Shown one piece after another: positions 1-6,428 of a stretch of DNA of 64,000 nt; the first letter of the stretch is position 1; each line of letters begins with the position of its first letter. The position numbers and the translations under genes are program-made. The notes below the pieces were generated by a model, which was not told the origin of the DNA, did not search any database, and was given only the letters and a program-made list of their open reading frames with translations. Source of the DNA: Burkholderiales bacterium (GTDB lineage Bacteria > Pseudomonadota > Gammaproteobacteria > Burkholderiales > Burkholderiaceae_C); NCBI GenBank assembly GCA_003963075.1, contig RXJV01000008.1, forward strand, positions 1 to 64,000. Reading direction: 5' to 3'.

Positions 1-1
1 C

Positions 2-184
2 ATCGACGGCATGCGCTTCGAGTACGCCGACGGCTTCGGCCTGATCCGCCCGTCCAACACCACGCCGGTGCTGGTGCTGCGCTTCGAGGGCCACACGCCG
101 GAGGCGCTGGAGCGCATCCAGCACGATGTGCTGGCCCAGCTCAAGCGCGTGAAGCCCGACGCCCGGTTTGCCGCCGGCCACTGA
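2..184 (+). CDS. Phosphomannomutase/phosphoglucomutase, C-terminal end (partial)
   Basis: Only the last 60 residues are in the window; the gene begins upstream. The fragment carries the phosphate-binding signature of the C-terminal domain of the alpha-D-phosphohexomutase superfamily: FGLIRPSNTTPVLVLRFEG, followed by an amphipathic helix (ALERIQHDVLAQLK). In this family the loop RPSNT binds the substrate phosphate, and the enzyme interconverts hexose-6-phosphate and hexose-1-phosphate for nucleotide-sugar synthesis. The spacing of LRFEG after the loop favours the ManB/AlgC type over GlmM, but the active-site serine and metal loop are outside the window. The stop is 4 bases before the next start, so the genes are probably co-transcribed. 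The LPS gene waaA two genes on fits an envelope-sugar role. Confidence 0.85.
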   Translation: MDGMRFEYADGFGLIRPSNTTPVLVLRFEGHTPEALERIQHDVLAQLKRVKPDARFAAGH

Positions 185-188
185 GCCC

Positions 189-833
189 ATGAAGCGCCCG
201 GCCCAGCGCCGCCCGTTGTGGTGGAACACGCAACTGCCGCAGTTGCTGCGGCCGCGCGTGCTGTGGGGCCTGCAGGTCCTGCCCTTGGCGGGCCTGGGGC
301 TGTCCTTCGTGCCGTGGTTCGTGTGGGTCCTGCCCTGGGCGGAGCAGGGCTTTCCGGCATCGGCCGGCGTCAGCACCGAGCTGCTGCTGTTCCTGCTGGC
401 CTTCCTGGCACTGATGGTGGGCGGGCTGCTGGCCGGCATGTGGGCGGGCTGGCAGCTCAATGCAGCGGTTTGCCGCTTTTTGCGCGGCTGGCCGGCCGAG
501 CAGGTGCGGCAGGTCTTTCGTGAGTCGCAGCTGCCGCCGCACTGGCTGAAAGCCGGCGTGGCCAGTGGCGATGCCCATGCGGAATCGCTGCGGGAGGCGC
601 GCCGCCAGCTCGACGAGGGCATGGTGCGCTATGTGCTGAAGGTGGGCGTGCTCCGCTGGGGCCTGCTCATGTTCCTCGGCATGGGCCTCATCGGCCCCTG
701 GCTGCGCGATGGGCAACTGTCGGTCCGGGCGGTGGCGGTGCAGGCCTTGATCTGGACGCTGGCGGGCATCGGCTTCGGCCTGACGCTGTGGTCCACCGAG
801 CGCGCACGCCTGCGCGACCAGCACAAGGCCTGA
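189..833 (+). CDS. Small multi-spanning membrane protein of unknown function
   Basis: A 214-residue protein I do not recognise as a named family. The start chosen is the ATG 4 bases after the preceding stop; an in-frame ATG 21 bases earlier would overlap that gene. Four hydrophobic segments are visible: about residues 30-50, 60-85, 145-165 and 178-200. Between the second and third lies a soluble, Arg/Glu-rich stretch of about 60 residues, probably cytoplasmic. No catalytic motif is seen. The gene sits between a phosphohexomutase and Kdo transferase, 1 base before the waaA start, so it is likely co-expressed with envelope-sugar genes. Confidence 0.75.
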   Translation: MKRPAQRRPLWWNTQLPQLLRPRVLWGLQVLPLAGLGLSFVPWFVWVLPWAEQGFPASAGVSTELLLFLLAFLALMVGGLLAGMWAGWQLNAAVCRFLRGWPAEQVRQVFRESQLPPHWLKAGVASGDAHAESLREARRQLDEGMVRYVLKVGVLRWGLLMFLGMGLIGPWLRDGQLSVRAVAVQALIWTLAGIGFGLTLWSTERARLRDQHKA

Positions 834-834
834 T

Positions 835-2112
835 TTGCAGCGCCTGAGCGACACGCTGGCCCGCGCGGCCTATGCCACGCTGCTGCGGCTGCTGACGCCC
901 TTATACCTGCTGCGGCTGTGGCGGCGCGGCGCCCAGGAGGCTCGCTACCGGCATGCGCTCGGCGAGCGGCTGGGCTTCTATGCCCGCGCGGCCGAACCGG
1001 GGCGGCTGTGGATCCACGCGGTGTCACTGGGCGAGACCCGCGCCGCAAGCGCGCTGATCGCCGCGCTGCGCGAGCGCGAGCCGGGGATCAAGATCCTGCT
1101 GACCCACGCCACCGCCACCGGGCATGAAGCCGGCGCGGCCCTGCTGCGCGATGGCGATGCGCAGTGCTGGCTGCCCTACGACACCCCCGGGGCGGTGCGC
1201 CGCTTCCTGCGCCACTGGCAGCCGCGGCTCGGCGTGCTGATGGAGACCGAGGTCTGGCCAACGCTGCTGCGCGAGGCCGAGCACGCCCGCTTGCCGATGG
1301 TGCTGGCCAATGCGCGCCTGTCGGACAAGAGCCTGCGCCAGGGCCAGCGTTTCGCTGCATTGATGCGGCCGGCTGCACAGCGCCTGGCCCTGGCCCTGGC
1401 CCAGACCGAGGCCGATGCCGGCCGCCTGCGCGCGATGGGCGCCCCGCGCGTGGAGGTCGCTGGCAATCTGAAGTACGACATCGAGGTCGACCCGGCGCTG
1501 GTCGCTCGGGGTCGGGCCTGGGCCGATCAACTGAACCGAGCGGTCCTGATGCTGGCCGTCAGCCGCGAGGGCGAGGAGGCGGCGCTGCTGGCGGCCTGGG
1601 TGGCACAAGCCCAGCCGCGCCCGCTGCTGGTGATCGTGCCGCGCCATCCGCAGCGCTTCGACGAGGTTGCCGGCCTCGTCCAGGCCACCGGGCTGCGCCT
1701 GGCGCGCCGCAGCGGCTGGCGGGACTCACCACCAGACGAGGCGCGGGCCGCCGACGTCTGGCTGGGCGATTCGATGCGCGAGATGCCGCTGTACTACGGC
1801 CTGGCGGGCGTCGCCCTGCTGGGGGGCAGCTTTGAGCCGCTGGGCGGCCAGAACCTGATCGAGGCCGCCGCCTGCGGCTGCCCGGTGCTGGCGGGGCCGC
1901 ATACCTTCAATTTCGCCGAGGCGACAGAGCTGGCCATCGCTGCCGGCGCCGCGCGACGCTGCACCAACCTGGCGGCGGCCCTGTCGCAGGCACTGGACCT
2001 GATCGGAGACGCCCCAGCGCGTGAAGGCATGCGGCAGGCCGGGCTTGGTTTCGCGCGTGCGCACCGGGGCGCTGCGCAACGGATTGCGACCCGGCTGCTG
2101 CCGAGCGTCTGA
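835..2112 (+). CDS. waaA: 3-deoxy-D-manno-octulosonic acid (Kdo) transferase
   Basis: A 425-residue GT30-family transferase that adds Kdo from CMP-Kdo to lipid A precursor on the inner face of the cytoplasmic membrane. The N-terminal anchor is hydrophobic (ATLLRLLTPLYLLRLW), followed by the family motifs WIHAVSLGE (the Glu is the usual catalytic base) and METEVWP. The C-terminal nucleotide-binding half has GGSFEPLGGQNLIEAAACG and GPHTFNFAEA. Length matches the family. The start is a TTG 1 base after the previous stop, chosen because it gives the complete N-terminal anchor. Whether it adds one, two or more Kdo units cannot be told from sequence. Confidence 0.95.
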   Translation: MQRLSDTLARAAYATLLRLLTPLYLLRLWRRGAQEARYRHALGERLGFYARAAEPGRLWIHAVSLGETRAASALIAALREREPGIKILLTHATATGHEAGAALLRDGDAQCWLPYDTPGAVRRFLRHWQPRLGVLMETEVWPTLLREAEHARLPMVLANARLSDKSLRQGQRFAALMRPAAQRLALALAQTEADAGRLRAMGAPRVEVAGNLKYDIEVDPALVARGRAWADQLNRAVLMLAVSREGEEAALLAAWVAQAQPRPLLVIVPRHPQRFDEVAGLVQATGLRLARRSGWRDSPPDEARAADVWLGDSMREMPLYYGLAGVALLGGSFEPLGGQNLIEAAACGCPVLAGPHTFNFAEATELAIAAGAARRCTNLAAALSQALDLIGDAPAREGMRQAGLGFARAHRGAAQRIATRLLPSV

Positions 2113-2128
2113 CCCGCGGGCCGCGGGC

Positions 2129-2788
2129 TCAACGCAGCTGGCGCAGCAGCCAGTAGATCGACTTGACCGTCTGCAGCCCGATGACCTGATCCTCGGCGGG
2201 CAGCAGGAGCGACGGCAGCAAGCCGCTCACCGCAACGCCCGGCACGATGATGACCGACTGGCCCAGGGTGTCGTTCGACAGCGGACAAGGTTCGGGCACG
2301 GCAGCAAACAGCCGCCGCAGCAGCGCGAGCATCAGGCCCAGCGCGAGCAGGGCCAGCACGGCGAGCACGGTCACGATGGCCTGCAGCGGCGGGAACTCCA
2401 GGTCGTTGATCAGGTCGGCCACCCAGCTGACCAGAATCAGCATGTCGAGGTTGAGCGGCGCGTTCAGCAGGCGGATCTGCTCGGTCTGCAGCAGCAGGCC
2501 GGGCTGCTGGATGAACTCGACCTCCCAGGGCCGCCCGCTCACGCTGATGGCCAACCGGGCGCGGCGCGTCGCTCGCGGGTTGTCGCTGGGATGGCAATCG
2601 ACACGGCACAGTCCGGGCGCCAGGTCCCGGGGGTGCCGCAGGTGCAACCAGTCCGGCGACCGATCCGGCAGGGTCACGGCCGCGGCCGGCGCGCTGACGA
2701 CCAGCGGCACGGGTTCAGGGGGATGCAGCGCCGACGGAAAGGCCACCATCTGCAGCGAGGCCGGCACGGGTCGAACGGCCGGCCGCAT
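2129..2788 (-). CDS. Unknown membrane protein, last gene of the RebB-type operon
   Basis: A 219-residue protein not recognised as a known family. The N-terminal 110 residues are Pro/Arg-rich and look soluble. A strong transmembrane segment spans about residues 133-162 (AIVTVLAVLALLALGLML), after a weaker hydrophobic stretch at 113-126. The C-terminal 50 residues are mildly hydrophobic. Its ATG is 1 base past the stop of the upstream small gene (TGAGATG), so translation is almost certainly coupled and the gene belongs to the RebB operon. It is the only clear membrane protein of that operon, so membrane anchoring or export of the Reb-like proteins is possible but unproven. Confidence 0.7.
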   Translation of the reverse strand: MRPAVRPVPASLQMVAFPSALHPPEPVPLVVSAPAAAVTLPDRSPDWLHLRHPRDLAPGLCRVDCHPSDNPRATRRARLAISVSGRPWEVEFIQQPGLLLQTEQIRLLNAPLNLDMLILVSWVADLINDLEFPPLQAIVTVLAVLALLALGLMLALLRRLFAAVPEPCPLSNDTLGQSVIIVPGVAVSGLLPSLLLPAEDQVIGLQTVKSIYWLLRQLR

Positions 2789-2789
2789 C

Positions 2790-3026
2790 TCAATCGATGG
2801 ACTTCTGAAGGGTCTCGCCCAGGGCCAGGCTGGCCTCGTAGGCCAGCAGCCCCTCAGCGACGGCCGTGAGGCTGAGCGGCAGCGATGCCAGGATCAGCGG
2901 GAACTGCTGTTCGCCCAGCATCTGGTTCATCAACCGGTAGGCCAGTTGCGCGCTGGGCAGGGACTGGGCGTTGACGAGAGCCACCGCCGCCAGCGGGCCG
3001 TCGACGAGGGCGCCGGTGGCAGCCAT
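2790..3026 (-). CDS. Small Ala/Leu-rich protein of the RebB-type operon
   Basis: A 78-residue protein. A longer in-frame reading to 3125 exists, but the ATG at 3026 lies 1 base after the upstream stop and gives a compositionally coherent product. It begins MAATGALVDGPLAAVALVNA and is predicted almost entirely helical, with Gln-rich amphipathic stretches (QLAYRLMNQMLGEQQFPLIL). The pattern of a short alpha-helical protein with alternating Ala/Leu and Asn/Gln recalls RebB-family proteins, but the similarity is too weak to assign it. Translation is likely coupled on both sides. Confidence 0.6.
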   Translation of the reverse strand: MAATGALVDGPLAAVALVNAQSLPSAQLAYRLMNQMLGEQQFPLILASLPLSLTAVAEGLLAYEASLALGETLQKSID

Positions 3027-3027
3027 T

Positions 3028-3234
3028 TCAGCGCCCCGGCGCCGCAGGCAGCTGGTAGATCTGGCGGATCCGGTCCAGCACCTTGTCGTTCTCACGCTTG
3101 ATGGTGGCCATCTGCTCATCGGCATCGCCTTGCACGCCCAGCAGCGCGATCTGCTCTGCGACGACGGTCATGGACTGGGCGATGTCCTGGGCCATTTGGT
3201 TGAGTTCGCGGATCGACATCGTGGGGGCATTCAT
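3028..3234 (-). CDS. Small coiled-coil-like protein of the RebB-type operon
   Basis: A 68-residue, charged, helical protein. Heptad-like spacing is visible in ELNQMAQDIAQSMTVVAEQI and again in MATIKRENDKVLDRIRQIYQ, so a short coiled coil is plausible. There is no signal peptide or membrane segment. The start overlaps the upstream stop by 4 bases (ATGA), and the next gene starts 1 base after its stop, a typical coupled arrangement. Function unknown; it could be a chaperone or assembly partner for the Reb-like proteins, but only its position suggests this. Confidence 0.65.
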   Translation of the reverse strand: MNAPTMSIRELNQMAQDIAQSMTVVAEQIALLGVQGDADEQMATIKRENDKVLDRIRQIYQLPAAPGR

Positions 3235-3560
3235 GGCGTGGGCTCCGGGTCGCTGGGGTGGGCTGGCTTGCCCTGGGCCTCACGGGCCACCATCTGGGCA
3301 TTGACATAGGCGATGCAATCCGCAAAGGGCATGGGCTTGCCGACCGGCTCCTGCTCATCCCCGAGCGAGCTGGCAGCGATGATCGACAGCACGCCGGTGC
3401 TCTGGCTGCGGATCACGTAATACAGGGTCTGCTGGCCGGCACCGCTGACCGCCGCGCGGATGCGCGCGTCGAGTTGCGACATCAGAAAGAGACTGAGCTG
3501 ACGCGCGTCGTCGGGTGCCTCATCGCTGTCGGGCTGCTCTGGCTCATGGGGCGTCGGCAT
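3231..3560 (-). CDS. Unknown soluble protein of the RebB-type operon
   Basis: A 109-residue protein with an acidic, Pro-rich N-terminus (PHEPEQPDSDEAPDD), a central alpha/beta-looking core (SQLDARIRAAVSGAGQQTLY, then YVIRSQSTGVLSIIAASSLG) and a Pro-rich C-terminus. No family is recognised. The ATG has GGAG about 10 bases upstream and is 15 bases after the stop of the fourth RebB-like gene. Its end overlaps the next gene by 4 bases. The low-complexity tails suggest an adaptor with a small folded centre. Confidence 0.65.
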   Translation of the reverse strand: MPTPHEPEQPDSDEAPDDARQLSLFLMSQLDARIRAAVSGAGQQTLYYVIRSQSTGVLSIIAASSLGDEQEPVGKPMPFADCIAYVNAQMVAREAQGKPAHPSDPEPTP

Positions 3561-3575
3561 GGCGTTCTGCTCCGC

Positions 3576-3923
3576 TCAGGTCGGCCGGCGCCAGGCTGCG
3601 ACCGTCGCGCGCAGGTCGGCCAGGGTCGCGGCGAGTTCGTTCGCGCTGAGCGCGCTGCAGCTGCTGCGGGCCTCGGTGGCCGACAGCGACTGCGTGCGGC
3701 CGGCCGCACGCGCGAGGATGGACAGCCTGAGCTGCCCGATGCCTTGCTGGCAGACGAGCTGCGCCTGGCCGGCGAGGTCGTTGTTGCGCACCTGGTTCGC
3801 GAATCCAAGGTTGGACACCAAGGCCCCCTGTTGGGCCAGGCTCAACAGATCTTCAACCGCTGCCACGGCGACCGGCGACGGCTGACGGCGACGATCTTCG
3901 ATCTCAATATGGACTTCCTTCAT
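3576..3923 (-). CDS. RebB-family (R-body-type) protein, divergent fourth paralogue
   Basis: A 115-residue protein clearly homologous to the two RebB-like genes upstream: GALVSNLGFANQVRNNDLAG aligns with PAMLSNLAFANVVATNNLGQ, and SALSANELAATLADLRATV with VLSNNELAQTIADLQSSL. It differs in an N-terminal extension of about 20 residues (MKEVHIEIEDRRRQPSPVAV) and in several substitutions in the Gln/Asn-rich core, including Cys residues. RebB-family proteins are the small structural subunits of refractile bodies (R-bodies), coiled protein ribbons first known from Caedibacter. The start has a good GGAGG site 5 bases away. A GC-rich hairpin separates it from the upstream paralogue, so its expression may be tuned separately. 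Confidence 0.75.
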   Translation of the reverse strand: MKEVHIEIEDRRRQPSPVAVAAVEDLLSLAQQGALVSNLGFANQVRNNDLAGQAQLVCQQGIGQLRLSILARAAGRTQSLSATEARSSCSALSANELAATLADLRATVAAWRRPT

Positions 3924-3934
3924 CTCGCCTCCGC

Positions 3935-3966
3935 GGAAGAAGCCGGAGCGACAGGGCCGCTCCGGC
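3935..3966 (-). other. Intercistronic hairpin between RebB-like genes 3 and 4
   Basis: A perfect 9-bp GC-rich stem (GCCGGAGCG at 3942-3950 with its complement at 3958-3966) and a 7-base loop lie in the 58-base gap. On the minus strand the stem is followed by a short pyrimidine run (TTCTTCC), too broken for a strong intrinsic terminator. Partial attenuation or protection of the upstream mRNA is the likelier role. The fold is seen directly in the sequence; the function is inferred. Confidence 0.5.
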
Positions 3967-3981
3967 CTGAGGGCTCAGACT

Positions 3982-4491
3982 TCACTGAACCCTGACCTTG
4001 ACCTTGATCGTGACGCCGCGGTCATCCAAGACGATGGACACGTCCTCTTGCTCGAAGCGGCCCGGGATGCGGATCGTGACGTCGGGCGGCACGATCACGA
4101 CACCGTCCACAAACCGCAGCCCGAGCTCAAGCAACTGGCGCAGCAGCCGCAAGGGCTGGGGCACGGGTGCCCCCCCAGGGGCGGCAAAGGCCTGCAAGCT
4201 GGACTGCAGATCGGCAATGGTCTGCGCCAGCTCGTTGTTGCTGAGCACATCGACCGCCGAGCGCGCTTCCAGCGGGTCGAGGTTGCTGATCGTGTTGGTG
4301 CCCTTGGCGAGGGTCGACAGGCTGAGCTCGTCCAGCGTGCGCTGGTTGCTCACAGCATTCTGCTGGCCCAGGTTGTTGGTGGCCACCACGTTGGCAAAGG
4401 CCAGGTTGGACAGCATCGCCGGCTGCTCGGAGATCGCCTTCAGGTTGCCGATCGATACCGCGCTGATGACTTCGTCATTGAGTTTGGACAT
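3982..4491 (-). CDS. RebB-family (R-body-type) protein with a C-terminal extension
   Basis: A 169-residue protein. Residues 1-105 match the RebB family: ISAVSIGNLKAISEQPAMLS, then an Asn/Gln-rich core (NNLGQQNAVSNQRTLDELSL) and a helical tail. They are nearly the same as the neighbouring paralogue at 4521-4844, so the pair arose by tandem duplication. Residues about 110-169 are an added segment not seen in the other copies: a Leu-rich helix (PLRLLRQLLELGLRFVDGVV), then alternating beta-type stretches with charged residues (RFEQEDVSIVLDDRGVTIKV). RebB proteins usually end near 80-110 residues. The extension could cap, anchor or cross-link a polymer; this is inference. A GGGAGG site precedes the ATG. 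Confidence 0.8.
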   Translation of the reverse strand: MSKLNDEVISAVSIGNLKAISEQPAMLSNLAFANVVATNNLGQQNAVSNQRTLDELSLSTLAKGTNTISNLDPLEARSAVDVLSNNELAQTIADLQSSLQAFAAPGGAPVPQPLRLLRQLLELGLRFVDGVVIVPPDVTIRIPGRFEQEDVSIVLDDRGVTIKVKVRVQ

Positions 4492-4520
4492 GGCATGTCC
4501 TCCCGTTCAGTGACGAGGGC

Positions 4521-4844
4521 TCAGGTGTGCGCCGCCGGCGCGAAGGCCTGGACCGTGGCCTTCAGATCGGCAATGGTCTGGGCCAGCTCGTTGTTGCTGA
4601 GGATGTCCACCGCCGAGCGCGCCTCCAGCGGCTGCAGGTTGCTGATGGTGTTGGCCGCCTTGGCCAGGATGGAAATGTTCAGCTCATTCAGGGACTGCTG
4701 ATTGGCCACGGCGTTCTGCTGCGACAGATTGGTGTTCGCAATCAGGTTGGCATGTGCCAGGTTGGACAGCATCGCCGGCTGTTCCGAGATGGCCTTGAGG
4801 TTGCCGATGGCGACGGCGCTGACGACTTCTTCGCTGAGGGGCAT
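4521..4844 (-). CDS. RebB-family (R-body-type) protein, second paralogue
   Basis: A 107-residue protein with the RebB-family pattern: an N-terminal helix with AIGNLKAISEQPAMLSNLAH, an Asn/Gln-rich centre (NTNLSQQNAVANQQSLNELN), and a C-terminal amphipathic helix (NNELAQTIADLKATVQAF). It lacks Cys and has few aromatics. It is highly similar to residues 1-105 of the next gene downstream. The family is known for R-body subunits that form coiled ribbons in the cytoplasm, so this is probably a structural subunit; many genomes carry RebB homologues without any proven R-body. The AGGAG site is about 7 bases from the ATG. Its 137-base leader contains two hairpins. Confidence 0.82.
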   Translation of the reverse strand: MPLSEEVVSAVAIGNLKAISEQPAMLSNLAHANLIANTNLSQQNAVANQQSLNELNISILAKAANTISNLQPLEARSAVDILSNNELAQTIADLKATVQAFAPAAHT

Positions 4845-4897
4845 GATGAATCTCCTGGGATGGTGGATGGTGGGTCATGACGGCTGGCCTACCGTCG

Positions 4898-4948
4898 CCC
4901 CGGCAAGCGGGGAGGCTGCGCCCTGCCCTGCCCGGTCGGGGGCAGGGC
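4898..4948 (-). other. Paired hairpins in the leader of the second RebB-like gene
   Basis: The 137-base gap between the first and second RebB-like genes holds two perfect stem-loops: a 5-bp stem (CCCCG 4898-4902 with CGGGG 4908-4912) and a 9-bp stem (GCCCTGCCC 4925-4933 with its complement 4940-4948, 6-base loop). Neither is followed by a T-run on the minus strand, so these look like mRNA processing or stability structures that set subunit stoichiometry. That role is inference. Confidence 0.5.
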
Positions 4949-4981
4949 CTGAGCATCAGAGGGCCGGGGCCGGGCTGGCGG

Positions 4982-5308
4982 TCAGCTGCCGCCCGCCGCG
5001 TGCGGATGCCCGGGGTTCAGGGCCTGGAGCTGGGCCAGGATGCGGCTGACGTCCTGCACCATGCGGTCGATCGCTTCCTGGTTCTTGCAGCCGGCCTGTT
5101 CGATCAGCGTCACGGCCCGCGCCGCCGTGGCCATCTGCACCTGATTCATGGCCTGCTGCTGGCTCAGCGCGATCTGCTGCTGCATGTTCTGGTTGAAGAT
5201 CTGCTGAGCGAGGGCGAGATTCGCCAACACGGCAGGCTGTTCGCCAATCGACTTGGCGTTCGAGATGGCGATGGCCTGGATGACATCGGCGGGCAGTTCG
5301 CTGGCCAT
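4982..5308 (-). CDS. RebB-family (R-body-type) protein, first structural gene
   Basis: A 108-residue protein with the RebB-type arrangement: AIAISNAKSIGEQPAVLANL, then an extremely Gln-rich core (QNMQQQIALSQQQAMNQVQM), and a C-terminal helix (EAIDRMVQDVSRILAQLQAL). It is more distant from the other three copies than they are from one another and has one Cys (AGCKNQ). Its 96-base leader separates it from the regulator gene and contains a 13-bp perfect palindrome at 5325-5337. A GGAG site is 7-10 bases before the ATG. As the first and most Gln-rich copy it may be the major subunit; this is inference. Confidence 0.78.
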   Translation of the reverse strand: MASELPADVIQAIAISNAKSIGEQPAVLANLALAQQIFNQNMQQQIALSQQQAMNQVQMATAARAVTLIEQAGCKNQEAIDRMVQDVSRILAQLQALNPGHPHAAGGS

Positions 5309-5324
5309 GGGAGGTCTCCGTGAA

Positions 5325-5337
5325 CCCGTTCAACGGG
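5325..5337. promoter_or_regulatory. 13-bp perfect palindrome upstream of the first RebB-like gene
   Basis: CCCGTT-C-AACGGG lies 17-29 bases upstream of the first RebB-like start. A second perfect odd palindrome, GTTAC-G-GTAAC (5404-5414), covers the stop codon of the regulator gene 67 bases further upstream. Either could be an operator for the regulator or a small mRNA hairpin. No convincing -10/-35 pair was found. Confidence 0.35.
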
Positions 5338-5404
5338 CTTGCGCCGCATGCTAGGCAGCCGGGCCACGGCTGCGTAGTAGCCGCACGGTATCGGACCGGC
5401 GCTG

Positions 5405-6253
5405 TTACGGTAACGCGAGGTGCTGCTTCAGCGCCTCGCAGATGCGGGCGGCGAGCGCCTCTTGCTCGTCGATCGTGCTGCCGCGCGGCAGGTCGAACTG
5501 CTGGGCCCAGGTGACACGCTGGCGCGGCGCCTCCATCAGGCGCACCGACGCGCGCAGCCGCTGCGGATCGATGCGCAGCGTGCTGACCAAGGTGCGCGAA
5601 TGCGGCTCGCCGATGACGACGCTGCCGAATGCCCTCACCATCTGGTTCAGCAGCTCCTCCTGAAGACCCTGAGTGAAGGCTTGATCGGCCGCGCCGCCCG
5701 CGATCAGCTGGATGGGCTGCATGGCCAGGGCGTCGGCCACCGCGTCGGCACCGTCGTTCGTACCGCGCTGCGCCGCGGCCGGCGCTGCCGAGGACGCACG
5801 GCGCGGTTCGAACACCGGGCGGTAGCTGCCCAAGGGAATGCGGATGACCGCCTCGCCGGGTTGCGCCCACTGGGCCTCATAGGCCTGCAGCTTGCGGCGC
5901 AGCCGGCCCATCTGGACCCGCACCGTCGGGTCATCGCCCGGGTTGTAGTCCTCAGCCTTGCGGCCCAGCACTTCCAGGCCGATGGCGTATTCCGTCGTGC
6001 CCCGCGGATCGCCCGCCAGCGACTGGTCGACCAGGTAGCGCAGCAAACGGCCCATCAGTCGGGCCTTGGCGAAGACGGGACTCGCCAGCACCCGCTGGCA
6101 AGTCTCGCGCGCCTCGGCCTCGGTGATGTTGATCGCTGCTGTTTCGCGCACGACCGCCGCTCCAGATGTCGCCGGCCTGTGGGATGCACGTTCGCCCGGG
6201 CCGAGGGGTCGGTCCAGGCGCAGCTCAGGAGCCTGGGCCATGGACGCGTGCAT
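5405..6253 (-). CDS. Winged-helix transcriptional regulator with TolB/FlgO-like C-terminal domain; likely Reb operon regulator
   Basis: A protein of about 282 residues. The start is uncertain: the frame stays open to 6385, but the ATG at 6253 follows a GGTGG and removes a low-complexity N-terminus; 6241 is an alternative. Residues about 48-150 form a DNA-binding domain of the type found in winged-helix adenylate-cyclase/TolB-like regulators: RLLRYLVDQSLAG, TTEYAIGLEVLGR, and the recognition stretch DDPTVRVQMGRLRRKLQAY, ending GSYRPVFEP. Residues about 178-282 resemble the FlgO/TolB-like sensor half (LIAGGAADQAFTQGLQEELL; LRASVRLMEAPRQRVTWAQQ). No sensor enzyme or membrane segment is seen. It is the first gene on the strand leading into the RebB paralogues, with a 96-base gap. 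Confidence 0.75.
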   Translation of the reverse strand: MHASMAQAPELRLDRPLGPGERASHRPATSGAAVVRETAAINITEAEARETCQRVLASPVFAKARLMGRLLRYLVDQSLAGDPRGTTEYAIGLEVLGRKAEDYNPGDDPTVRVQMGRLRRKLQAYEAQWAQPGEAVIRIPLGSYRPVFEPRRASSAAPAAAQRGTNDGADAVADALAMQPIQLIAGGAADQAFTQGLQEELLNQMVRAFGSVVIGEPHSRTLVSTLRIDPQRLRASVRLMEAPRQRVTWAQQFDLPRGSTIDEQEALAARICEALKQHLALP

Positions 6254-6428
6254 CCACCAAAACGCCACCGCGCCGGAGAAACCGACATCGCGCCGCATGC
6301 CGGCGTCCACAAAGCTAGGGAGGAGCGGCGAGCGACCGGCGTGACCGGGCCCCGGACGCATCGCGGTATCGCCGCAAGGCCGCAAGGCTGTAAGGCCCGC
6401 CGCCGCAGTGCCCCGCCTGATCGAAGCG

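Noticed and set aside
3935-3966. The hairpin between RebB-like genes 3 and 4 as an intrinsic terminator
   Set aside because: The stem is good but the following run is TTCTTCC, not a T-tract, and coding continues downstream in the same operon.
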